Positions 5,833 to 13,729 of a stretch of 19,954 bases of DNA are shown in pieces. The DNA lies in the NCBI GenBank assembly GCA_018657655.1, contig JABHWQ010000300.1, forward strand, positions 1 through 19,954, read 5' to 3'. The notes under the pieces are model-generated. The model saw nothing but the letters and a program-made list of their open reading frames with translations, ran no database searches and was not told the DNA's origin. A program made the position numbers and the translations under genes. How positions within the stretch are numbered: position 1 is the stretch's first letter; every line of letters starts with the position of its first letter. Source of the stretch: Chloroflexota bacterium. Its GTDB lineage: Bacteria; Chloroflexota; Dehalococcoidia; SZUA-161; SpSt-899.

Positions 5833-8800
5833 TCATTTGTACAACCACACTCGTATGAGTGATAGCAATCTATCAATATCTACTGGCTTAGGCATATAAT
5901 CATTAGCGCCTGCTGCAATGCATTTTTCACGATCGTCAACCATCGCTTTTGCAGTTAGAGCCAGAATTGGCAAATCTAGAAAACGCTCCTGTTCCCTGAT
6001 ATAACGCATGGCTTCATAGCCATCCATTACGGGCATCATAATATCCATCAGAATCAGATCGATTTCCGGATATTTGTCCAGTACTTCCAAAGACTTCTGG
6101 CCATTTGATGCTTTGTATATCTCCATCCCTACACCCTCCATTATCTTGGAAAGCGCAAAGACGTTGCGCATATCATCGTCTACCAGTAATATTTTCTTGC
6201 CTTCAAAGATACTGTCTTTATCGTGCAGGCGGGCGATGATCTGTTTTTTGTTCTCAGGTAGATCGTCGATAACCCTGTGGAGGAATAGAGCTGTTTCGTC
6301 CAAGAGCCGCTCTTCCGATTTGACTCCTTTGACCATGATTGATCCAGAATACATTTGCAGTTTCAGTTCTTCATCTGGTGTAAGCTCCCTGCCAGCGTAA
6401 ACAACTACCGGGGGTGCAGATATTTCTTCGGATTCATTCATCTCCCTAAGAACATCGAAGCCTGAAATGTCGGAAAGCGCCAAGTCCAGAATCATACAAT
6501 CATAGGTGTTGGTCATCAGTTCCTGAAGCGCCTGTTTCCCCGAACCCACAGTGGTTGTTTTTACATCACCGTCACCGATCAACTCAACGATGTCTTTGCG
6601 AAGTTTTGCATCATTTTCAATAATCAGGAGGTCTTTTACCGTTTTGGATATTAGAGTTTCAATCTTAGTAAAGGCATCATCTAGCTGCCTACCGTCCACA
6701 GGTTTGGTTAGATATCCGATAACCCCTTTCTTGTAGGCATCAAGGGATTCTTCGGCTGCTGACATCATATGTACAGGAATATGGCGAGTATTAGGGTTGT
6801 CCTTCAATACTTCTAGGACACCCCAACCATCAAGTCCGGGTAGCCGTATATCCAGCACAATGGCGGTAGGCTGGTACTGTTCGGCCAGTTGCAGTCCACT
6901 TTCGCCATCACCGGCATGCAAGCATTTAAATCCCCTTTGATGGCAGAATTTGTAGAGTGTTTTGGCGAAATTCAGATCGTCCTCGATAACCAGAATAGCT
7001 TTGTCATCTTCGACGATACGCTCCCGGTCGTCTTTGATAGCAGGGGCTGCCTTTCGCTTTTCCATGTCTGATATTGAAGGAATCTCGTATTGCTGATTAG
7101 AAACTGGCACTTCGTCATGTACAGCAGGAGTTAAAATAACTACTGGATTTCTGGCTACTGTTTTGGCTTCAATATCTTCTGATACTTCAATCAACTCTGC
7201 AGGAAGATATATGGTAAATGCCGATCCTACATTCTCCTCGCTTATCAGGTGTATTTCCCCACCGAGAAGTTTCGCGAGTTCTCTGGAAATTGAGAGCCCT
7301 AAACCTGTACCGCCGTATTGGCGTGAGGTACTGCCATCAGCCTGTTGGAAAGCCTCAAATATAGGTTTCTGCTTATCTCTTGGAATACCGATACCGGTAT
7401 CGGTTACGCTGATAGCGATGCTGGTTTGCGGATTCAGTCCGCTCTGATATAGCCTGGTTTCATCATCTGGCCTGAAGAAGTCTACGGTGATGCTGCCTTT
7501 ATCAGTGAATTTGATAGCGTTGGACATCAGATTCTTGATTATTTGCAGCAGTCTTTGCTGGTCGGTCAGTATTGTATCAGGCAGGTTATCATTCATGTTT
7601 ATGATCAGGTCTACTTCTTTGCTCCGCATCAGATGTTTGAAATTGGTGTTGATGCTGTTGCCTATGTCTGGCAGAAGGACGGGGCCAATGTTGATGGGCA
7701 TTTTGCCTGCCTCGATCTTGGAGAGGTCAAGGATCTCATTTATCAGCGTGAGAAGATCTTGTCCGCTCTTGTGTATGATGTCCGCTGATTCCATTTGATC
7801 TTCATTAAGATTCCCGGGCTTGTTGGAAGCCATGTCTTGCGCCAGCACAAGCAGGCTGTTCAACGGTGTGCGCAATTCGTGGGACATGTTCGCCAGGAAT
7901 TCGCTCTTGTATTTGCTGGCGATTCTCAGGGCATCAGCTCTCTGCTCCAATTCCTGTTGAGCAGTCTCAAGATCGCGGTTCTTTTCAGAAACTTCCCCTT
8001 TTTGTTTTTCCATGGACAGGGTCTTTTCTTCCAACTCTGCATTGGCTTGTTGCAGCTTTTCCTGCTGGGATTTGAGTTGTTGCTGAGATGTTTGCAGCTT
8101 TTGGGTTTTCTCCTCTAATTCTTCATTTGTAGCCTGCAATTCCTCTCGCTGACTCTTGAGATCTCGTTCCGATGCTTCAAGTTTCTCGGTCTTATGAATA
8201 AGTTCTTCATTTGCTGCCCGAAGTTCCTCTTCCTGAGTCTGTAGCTGTTCTGCCTGCTCTTGCGATTTATCCAGTAGTTCCTCCAGCTTTTCGCGGGCCT
8301 GTGCTGAATCAATAGCAATTGCGACAGCTTCCATGCTAGTGGTGAGAAACCCGATCATCTCGTCAGAAAACTCTTCGATTGATGCGAGTTCTATGACACC
8401 TTTTGATTTATTTTCATAGAGGAAAGGAATTATCAGAATATTTCGCGGGAAGGTGTCACCAAGCGAAGAGCTGATCTTGATGTAGTCTTCCGGAATACCG
8501 TTAAAGGATATGAGCTCCTTTTCAAGGGCTGCTTGTCCTACAAGACCCTCACCAAGCTCGAAAATTGCTGGATTGCCTTTGCGTCTGGTGAATGCGTAGC
8601 TCCCGGCCAGATGAAGCTTGTTCTCGGAGTCGTCCATTACATAAAGAGTTGATATTTGGGCATTCAATGTTTTGGCAAGATAGCCTGCAATTCCTGTTGA
8701 TAAATCAGGGATATGCTGTTCCCCGCGCATTACATTGTTCAAGCCCGCTTGCCGTTCAGCGAACCATAGTTGCTTTTCATTCTCTTTCTTCATATCCCGC

Positions 8801-10956
8801 AGGGCTCGGGTCATGTTCTGCAGGGCAATTCCCAGTTCATCTCTTTCTGACCTGGGAATGATATCGGCTTCATAGTCCCCCGCGGAGATGGTATTAGCCT
8901 GAACAACAACACCTTTCAGAATTCTGATCATCTCCTGAAGTGCAGAGCCAAGTTCCGGTTTTTCACTGGTTATATCGATTTCCTTGCTGAAATCGCCGGC
9001 AACTATTGCATGGCTTACAGAAGTGACGTTTTCCAGGATCAGGTTTATCTCGTCGTTGGCTTTCCTGAGCTCAATTTCTGATTGCTTTCTTTCAGTGATG
9101 TCATTTCCAAAGGCGATGACCTCTATAAGTTCCCCGTTTTCATCAAGTTGATTGCTAGCGTTCCATTCGCAGGTATGCTTTCCTCCACTTTTGTCCGTTA
9201 GTGTCATCTCATAATTGCGTACGGCCCCATCTTCCTCGATGGTCTGGAATAATCGCTCAACCTGCTTGTATTCTTCGTTTGGGTGGAATGTTTTCCACCA
9301 GTTTTGTCCGATGAGTTTTTCTGCGCCATGACCCGTGATCTCTTGTGCGCTATAGCCTGTGATCTCTTCACCGGCCGGATTGATGAAAGTAACTGTGCCG
9401 TCGGGAGCGATACCCACGATGGCAGATGGAGTACACTCGATAATTCCTTTAATATAATCGCGTTCTGAACGAAGAGCTTCATCGGCCAATTTCCTTTCAG
9501 AGATCATACGGTCAAAGGCGATAGCCAGATCTCCGATTTCGTCTTTGGAATCCACGAGTATTTCTACATCTTCATTGCCCAGGCGTACTTTTTCAGAAGC
9601 ATCGCGGAGTCGGGAGATTGGCCCGGTGATACTACGACTCACACTAAAAGCAATGGCTGTTCCTACCAGTCCCATTGTCAGGGCTACAGCAAGGATTGCA
9701 TAACCTAGGGTCTTCTGGGAATTGCTCAAATCGTCTTGCAGACTACTTAGACCGGACAGGAGAGCGAAGGCCACATCTTTTGGCTGCTCCACGACCACTC
9801 CCCAATTCAATCCATCAAATCCGGGGATTGATTCGTAGTAATCAGCCGGAGCAGAACGGGCGAATCCCCGCACGGTCTCTTCGGTTAAACCGTACTCTTT
9901 GCCATAGGCAGAGGCGTAGACTTGATCCATCGCTTCCATGATCTCTCGATTGCTTAGCATTACTTCCGAATTAGCGATTCGTGTCACATCGTGATTGCTG
10001 ATGGTTTCGGCCAAAAGAAGGCCGTTAGAGGTAAAGACTGATACTTCACCACCTTCAACCAAATGCGAGTTGGACATGGCCATCTGTTGGATTGTGGTGA
10101 TATCCAGCCTGGCTGTCATCACGCCTACTGGCGTATCTGTATAGGGATCATCAACCCGTACCGAGATATCGCACTCCCAAATACCTTTAGAGCTGTTATA
10201 TTCCATTTCGCCAACACTACTGCCTTTTTCCCATGCAGTTTGCCACCATTGCTCATCGTCTTGGGTAAAATCGGGGGTCGGTCCGGTAACTGATATATTG
10301 TAACCATGGGCGTCGGTAAGAAATAGATCTCCAAAAGACTGTGAAAGAGACGCTTGTTTTTCGAGATATGCATCGGTAGCGGGATCTGTCGCCAGGCTGT
10401 TGTATCTACCAGACGAAGGATCTGGCGCCATTCCTTCGATAAAGTCGATTGAAGCGGTAGACAGACCCATGTTTTCAGCCTGCAGATAGCCGGCCTGAGC
10501 TGTATCCGCAATATCGGGAGAGGAGGCCAATACCTTGACTTCGTTCATGCGTGCGAGCATGAACTGATCGATTTGGGTGATGATTGTTTGAGCGGCGTCA
10601 GCTATTTTGACACCCACTACATCCTTTGTTAGTTGCTGTTGGCTTTCTTCAAGGCTGGTTTTGGCGTTATCCAATGTATAGCCAGAAGTAAAAAACGAGA
10701 CTGCTCCAATGATAAATATCGGGAGTAAACCGACAATCAGAACTTGCCAGGTCAGTTTGCCTCGAAGGCTCTTGAAAAAGGAACGCTGTTTCATAATACG
10801 GTCTCCTTTGCCTTGCGAGAAGGGATTCAATCCTTTGAATTTCGGGCCGATAGCGGATAATTTCGTGGCTCCGAAACTGGGAAACCTTCTGCGTTTCTCT
10901 GAATCAGAATGATATCGGTTTTCGTCTGTCATTTTCTTACTCGAGAAATTGATCAA
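5833..10956 (-). CDS. dCache-HAMP-PAS-GAF hybrid histidine kinase with three receivers
   Basis: Numbering from the TTG at 10956 (1707 residues). Membrane segment (72-94); extracytoplasmic dCache-type sensor (95-412); membrane segment (415-438); HAMP (438-490); PAS (494-620) ending in NDITERK; HAMP-like repeats (645-722); GAF (740-885); long coiled coil (885-1012) with three 28-residue repeats; HisKA with His1026 (SHELRTP); HATPase_c (Asn1146, DTGIG 1186-1190, GGTGLGL 1215-1221); then receivers with Asp1369, Asp1491 and Asp1638. Receiver 2 is degenerate: the acidic pair reads Glu-Asn, and the switch Ser/Thr is Ala1521. No HPt domain. The start is uncertain. The frame is open right from the end of cheB (TTG overlaps its stop as TTGA), ATG 10932 is possible, and ATG 10794 has the best ribosome site (AAGGAGA, 8 bases). 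I give the longest frame. A membrane sensor kinase; its ligand is unknown. Confidence 0.93.
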   Translation of the reverse strand: MINFSSKKMTDENRYHSDSEKRRRFPSFGATKLSAIGPKFKGLNPFSQGKGDRIMKQRSFFKSLRGKLTWQVLIVGLLPIFIIGAVSFFTSGYTLDNAKTSLEESQQQLTKDVVGVKIADAAQTIITQIDQFMLARMNEVKVLASSPDIADTAQAGYLQAENMGLSTASIDFIEGMAPDPSSGRYNSLATDPATDAYLEKQASLSQSFGDLFLTDAHGYNISVTGPTPDFTQDDEQWWQTAWEKGSSVGEMEYNSSKGIWECDISVRVDDPYTDTPVGVMTARLDITTIQQMAMSNSHLVEGGEVSVFTSNGLLLAETISNHDVTRIANSEVMLSNREIMEAMDQVYASAYGKEYGLTEETVRGFARSAPADYYESIPGFDGLNWGVVVEQPKDVAFALLSGLSSLQDDLSNSQKTLGYAILAVALTMGLVGTAIAFSVSRSITGPISRLRDASEKVRLGNEDVEILVDSKDEIGDLAIAFDRMISERKLADEALRSERDYIKGIIECTPSAIVGIAPDGTVTFINPAGEEITGYSAQEITGHGAEKLIGQNWWKTFHPNEEYKQVERLFQTIEEDGAVRNYEMTLTDKSGGKHTCEWNASNQLDENGELIEVIAFGNDITERKQSEIELRKANDEINLILENVTSVSHAIVAGDFSKEIDITSEKPELGSALQEMIRILKGVVVQANTISAGDYEADIIPRSERDELGIALQNMTRALRDMKKENEKQLWFAERQAGLNNVMRGEQHIPDLSTGIAGYLAKTLNAQISTLYVMDDSENKLHLAGSYAFTRRKGNPAIFELGEGLVGQAALEKELISFNGIPEDYIKISSSLGDTFPRNILIIPFLYENKSKGVIELASIEEFSDEMIGFLTTSMEAVAIAIDSAQAREKLEELLDKSQEQAEQLQTQEEELRAANEELIHKTEKLEASERDLKSQREELQATNEELEEKTQKLQTSQQQLKSQQEKLQQANAELEEKTLSMEKQKGEVSEKNRDLETAQQELEQRADALRIASKYKSEFLANMSHELRTPLNSLLVLAQDMASNKPGNLNEDQMESADIIHKSGQDLLTLINEILDLSKIEAGKMPINIGPVLLPDIGNSINTNFKHLMRSKEVDLIINMNDNLPDTILTDQQRLLQIIKNLMSNAIKFTDKGSITVDFFRPDDETRLYQSGLNPQTSIAISVTDTGIGIPRDKQKPIFEAFQQADGSTSRQYGGTGLGLSISRELAKLLGGEIHLISEENVGSAFTIYLPAELIEVSEDIEAKTVARNPVVILTPAVHDEVPVSNQQYEIPSISDMEKRKAAPAIKDDRERIVEDDKAILVIEDDLNFAKTLYKFCHQRGFKCLHAGDGESGLQLAEQYQPTAIVLDIRLPGLDGWGVLEVLKDNPNTRHIPVHMMSAAEESLDAYKKGVIGYLTKPVDGRQLDDAFTKIETLISKTVKDLLIIENDAKLRKDIVELIGDGDVKTTTVGSGKQALQELMTNTYDCMILDLALSDISGFDVLREMNESEEISAPPVVVYAGRELTPDEELKLQMYSGSIMVKGVKSEERLLDETALFLHRVIDDLPENKKQIIARLHDKDSIFEGKKILLVDDDMRNVFALSKIMEGVGMEIYKASNGQKSLEVLDKYPEIDLILMDIMMPVMDGYEAMRYIREQERFLDLPILALTAKAMVDDREKCIAAGANDYMPKPVDIDRLLSLIRVWLYK
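7978..8229 (-). repeat. Three 28-residue coiled-coil repeats in the hybrid kinase
   Basis: Residues 910-937, 938-965 and 966-993 of the hybrid kinase are three consecutive units of exactly four heptads, each beginning E(E/K)L-x-A/T-N-x-EL and continuing KT. They extend the signalling helix between GAF and HisKA. The 84-base unit suggests internal duplication. The region is rich in Glu and Gln pairs. Confidence 0.7.
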
Positions 10957-11588
10957 GTACTTCTAAATGCCCTGCTTGTTTTAGGCCAAATCCCATTTTG
11001 AAGCAGCTTTACCAGTGTTCCGGGTATGTCTTCCAATGGCAAGACGTAATCTATTGAACAGGCGTCAATAGCGGCCTGTGGCATTGCTGGTGTTTTTGCG
11101 GTTGCAGGATCTTGAGCGATGGTCAGACCCCCGGTCTTTTCGATCTTCCGCATTCCTTTGGCTCCGTCGGGTGTAGCCCCTGTGAGGATGATGCCAATAA
11201 GTCCGGAATGATAGACATCAACGGCGCTATCAAACAACACATCGATAGATGGCCTGGAGTGGTTAATCTTCTCACCTGATGACAAGGTAAGCGATTTGCT
11301 ATCTGCAACCACAAGATGTAGATCGGCAGGAGCAAGGTATACTTTTCCGTTTGAAATTGGCTCATTATCAGTTGCTTCAATGACTTCTAACCTGCATCTT
11401 TCATTAAGATACTCGACGAAGAAGCCACCATCACCACTGGGGTGTGAGTGCTGCACAATGAGAATTGGCAGCGGAAAATCTTCCGGCAATGGCGATAACA
11501 CTTGTGGGAGAGCATCCATTCCCCCGGCGGATACCCCTATTAAAATGGCCTTGTATTTGGATCGTATATCTGCAACTTGTTGATCCAT
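10953..11588 (-). CDS. cheB: CheB-type protein-glutamate methylesterase lacking a receiver
   Basis: Removes methyl groups from glutamates (and deamidates glutamines) of signalling coiled coils, opposing CheR. At 211 residues it is only the catalytic domain; classical CheB has an N-terminal receiver and is about 350 residues long. The triad is visible: Ser20 in IGVSAGG, His47 in VQHSHPSG and Asp141 in LTGATPDGAKG. The ending KLLQNGIWPKTSR is slightly extended. It starts with ATG about 10 bases after AGAGG, 25 bases downstream of cheR, and its stop overlaps the first possible start of the hybrid kinase. Without a receiver it cannot be switched on by phosphorylation in the normal way; its control may be constitutive or through a partner. 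No methyl-accepting receptor lies in the operon. Confidence 0.92.
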   Translation of the reverse strand: MDQQVADIRSKYKAILIGVSAGGMDALPQVLSPLPEDFPLPILIVQHSHPSGDGGFFVEYLNERCRLEVIEATDNEPISNGKVYLAPADLHLVVADSKSLTLSSGEKINHSRPSIDVLFDSAVDVYHSGLIGIILTGATPDGAKGMRKIEKTGGLTIAQDPATAKTPAMPQAAIDACSIDYVLPLEDIPGTLVKLLQNGIWPKTSRAFRST

Positions 11589-11613
11589 TTGATTATAACC
11601 TCTTAGTTGTCAA

Positions 11614-12438
11614 CTATTTGATCTTGCGGTAAATCTTTTCCTTATTAGCAGTCTCTTCGAAATGTTCATAAACTTCGGAAAACTGCAGGGATTCCTTGCT
11701 TCCCATGCACAGGAATCCGCCGGTTATAAGACTATCATTAAATAGATTGAAAACTCGGTCTTGAAGAACTCTGTCAAAATAGATAAGAACGTTGCGGCAG
11801 ACTACAAGGTGCATTTCACCAAATACAGAGTCTGTAACAAGGTTATGATTGGCAAATGTGATGTTTTTCTTTAGTTCTCGATTCATGATCACAGAATCGT
11901 ATTTTGACTGATAGTATTCTGAAAAAGCCTTCGTCCCACCCGATTTCTGGTAGTTGACTGTGCTGGTCCTGGCATGTTTGAGCGGGTAGATTCCTTCTTT
12001 GGCTTTTTTCAGTGCATAATCGTTGAAATCTGTGGCATAAATATGGAAGCCATCACAAATGTCTGCCTCTTTGAGCAGAATTGCCATGGAGTATACTTCT
12101 TCTCCGGTAGCGCATCCGGCATGCCATATCTTGAGAAACGGATAAGTTTTCAATTGTGGGATCACCTTTTCTCGAACTGCCCTGTATACAAAAGGATCTC
12201 TGAACATCTCCGTTACTGTGATCGAAAGGGTCTGTATCAGCGCTTCGAAAAAGTCAACATCGTAAAGCAGCCGTGGGATTGCTTCCGTGATCCTGTTATG
12301 GTTGGTTTCACCTAAGAAATGTTGTATGCGCCGCTTGAGTGATGCTGAAGCGTAATGAGTGAAGTCATAGCCGTATCGTTTGTTTATTGCATCCAGAAAT
12401 AGCTCGGTTTCCAGGTTCTCTATCTCAATCTTTTTCAT
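11614..12438 (-). CDS. cheR: CheR-type protein-glutamate O-methyltransferase
   Basis: Transfers methyl from S-adenosylmethionine to glutamates of receptor-like coiled coils. At 274 residues it is of normal length: an N-terminal all-helical domain (about 1-85) with RR at 36-37, then a Rossmann-type methyltransferase domain. Family signatures are TEMFRDP (76-82), HAGCATGEE (106-114; SAM loop), Asp137 (TDFND) and CRNVLIYF (214-221). No TPR or fused domain. It starts with ATG behind CGGAGG. That ATG overlaps the TGA of a 32-codon ORF (ATGA), suggesting coupled translation. First full-length gene of the kinase operon and followed by cheB; no CheA or CheW accompanies it, so its target is probably the hybrid kinase or a receptor elsewhere (inference). 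Confidence 0.95.
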   Translation of the reverse strand: MKKIEIENLETELFLDAINKRYGYDFTHYASASLKRRIQHFLGETNHNRITEAIPRLLYDVDFFEALIQTLSITVTEMFRDPFVYRAVREKVIPQLKTYPFLKIWHAGCATGEEVYSMAILLKEADICDGFHIYATDFNDYALKKAKEGIYPLKHARTSTVNYQKSGGTKAFSEYYQSKYDSVIMNRELKKNITFANHNLVTDSVFGEMHLVVCRNVLIYFDRVLQDRVFNLFNDSLITGGFLCMGSKESLQFSEVYEHFEETANKEKIYRKIK

Positions 12439-12533
12439 ACGAACCTCCGAGTGAGGGGGATATCCCTGCCAAGCGCAACGATACAGCCGTCATTACATTC
12501 AGCAAAACGGCCTGCCTTGAGAAATGTAGACAT
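12435..12533 (-). CDS. Candidate 32-aa small protein coupled to cheR
   Basis: A short ORF begins at ATG 12533-12531, four bases after AGGAG, and reads 32 residues (MSTFLKAGRFAECNDGC then IVALGRDIPLTRRFV). Its TGA overlaps the ATG of cheR (ATGA), the arrangement of translationally coupled genes. The peptide has two cysteines (Cys13, Cys17) and an even mix of residues, with no signal peptide or membrane helix. I recognise no family. It may be a real small protein, a leader that tunes cheR translation, or chance; the ribosome site plus exact overlap make chance less likely. Confidence 0.5.
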   Translation of the reverse strand: MSTFLKAGRFAECNDGCIVALGRDIPLTRRFV

Positions 12534-12798
12534 AGCTCTCCTATTGGGTTCTAAACTAATATGGCACCTCCCTAAAAAGTAAGTTTGCCACTATCAATCC
12601 GGAAATGAATCAGTGCCAATCCGGGTTTTGTATTAGGGCTATCCCCCATTTTTGTGAAGGTTTTACAGGGGTGTATTATATGGTGAGGGAGGATTGAGTT
12701 TTCTCCTTCGATGGAGTATCTAGCAGGCATGCAGTCTGTAGTTATTCGCAAATGTTCAGTCGGCATTAATGATATTAGCTATGAGGTGGATACTGGTT
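12534..12798. other. Divergent intergenic region between the cheR operon and the radical SAM gene
   Basis: This 265-base gap must hold the promoters of both divergent units. A 64-codon minus-strand frame (12572-12766) has no homology signal. On the plus strand there is a fair promoter at 12652-12679. On the minus strand TTCACA (12653-12658) and TAATAC (12630-12635) are 17 bases apart, a weaker candidate for the cheR operon; it overlaps the plus -35, so the two could compete. An alternative minus -10, TATAAT (12675-12680), lacks a good -35. Confidence 0.4.
12652..12679 (+). promoter_or_regulatory. Possible promoter of the radical SAM gene
   Basis: TTGTGA (12652-12657), 16-base spacer, TATTAT (12674-12679). 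It lies about 120 bases before the preferred start codon at 12799. Matches are moderate and not exclusive. Confidence 0.35.
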
Positions 12799-13713
12799 AT
12801 GCTACCGAGCTATCTTGAAACATATAGGAGAGGGGCGCTCGATGAGAGACTATTCCGGCTATATCAAATACTTCAAAGCTGTGAGTTGTGTCCGCGCAGA
12901 TGTCACAAAAACAGATTGGATGGGGAGGAACGATTTTGCCAGATGGGCGAAGAGGACCCGCTGGTAGGGAGAGGAAGACTGTTAGGGGTGGGTGGCTCTG
13001 GGACGATCCTTCTCACCGGTTGCAATCTTGGCTGCGCCTATTGTCAGAACTATGACATAAGCCATTTGAAACGCGGTAGTCCTGTCAGCCCGGAAGAGTT
13101 GTCCGGAGGTATGATCGAACTGCAAAGGCTAGGTTGTCACAATATCAACTTTGTTACGCCTACACATTTCGTTCCCCAACTGGTTAAAGCGCTGAAGTTT
13201 GCCATAGAAGAAGGATTGAATATTCCCATCGTATACAATTGTGGCGGATATGAAAATGTAACCACAATCAAACTGCTGGAAGGTATTGTGGATATTTACA
13301 TGCCGGATATGAAATACAGCGATGCCCGAACCGTTAAGCTGTATTCAAATGCTCCCGACTACTTTGATCGATGCTGTGAAGCGGTCAAAGAGATGCACCG
13401 ACAGGTCGGCGACCTCAAACTTGATGATGCAGGCATAGCTCAAATGGGAGTGTTAACAAGGCATCTGATTCTGCCCAATGATACAGCGGGTAGCCATGAG
13501 GTCTTCAAATTCATTGCTGAAGAGAGTTCCAAGGATGCTTTTGTGAATATAATGTTTCAGTACCGCCCCCTTTTCAGGGCTTTTGAATACCAGGATATCA
13601 ACAGGAGATCATCCTTGGAAGAGTATCGGAGAGCCATCGAGATGGCGGTTGATTTTGGATTACATCGGGGTTTTGAGGTGAACCAGAGGATCGATACAAA
13701 TACTGATCTATAA
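12799..13713 (+). CDS. PflX-type radical SAM protein (activase-like, COG1313 family)
   Basis: A radical SAM enzyme related to pyruvate formate-lyase activating enzymes. Numbered from the ATG at 12769, the CxxxCxxC cluster motif is TGCNLGCAYCQNYDIS (about 83-98), whose three cysteines bind the 4Fe-4S cluster that cleaves SAM. An N-terminal cysteine set (CELCPRRCHKNR and later FCQMG) may bind a second cluster or zinc. Family blocks GCHNINFVTPTHFVPQ, YNCGGYE, VDIYMPDMKYSD, APDYF, EMHRQVGDL, RHLILPND and QYRPLF all follow in order. Compared with relatives, the segment before GSGTI is short, lacking the usual HFGEEP-like stretch. I choose the ATG at 12799 because GAGGTGG lies 9 bases upstream and family members begin at M-x-P-x-YL; ATGs at 12769 and 12781 are alternatives. 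The substrate is unknown and no glycyl-radical enzyme is nearby. Confidence 0.9.
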   Translation: MLPSYLETYRRGALDERLFRLYQILQSCELCPRRCHKNRLDGEERFCQMGEEDPLVGRGRLLGVGGSGTILLTGCNLGCAYCQNYDISHLKRGSPVSPEELSGGMIELQRLGCHNINFVTPTHFVPQLVKALKFAIEEGLNIPIVYNCGGYENVTTIKLLEGIVDIYMPDMKYSDARTVKLYSNAPDYFDRCCEAVKEMHRQVGDLKLDDAGIAQMGVLTRHLILPNDTAGSHEVFKFIAEESSKDAFVNIMFQYRPLFRAFEYQDINRRSSLEEYRRAIEMAVDFGLHRGFEVNQRIDTNTDL

Positions 13714-13729
13714 CAAGGCTATTGACAGC

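Noticed and set aside
5833..10956. Plus-strand frames of 60-110 codons opposite the large kinase
   Set aside because: They are antisense shadows of a gene with strong domain evidence throughout.
12572..12766. 64-codon minus-strand frame upstream of the cheR operon
   Set aside because: It lies in the divergent promoter region, has no convincing ribosome site and no family resemblance.
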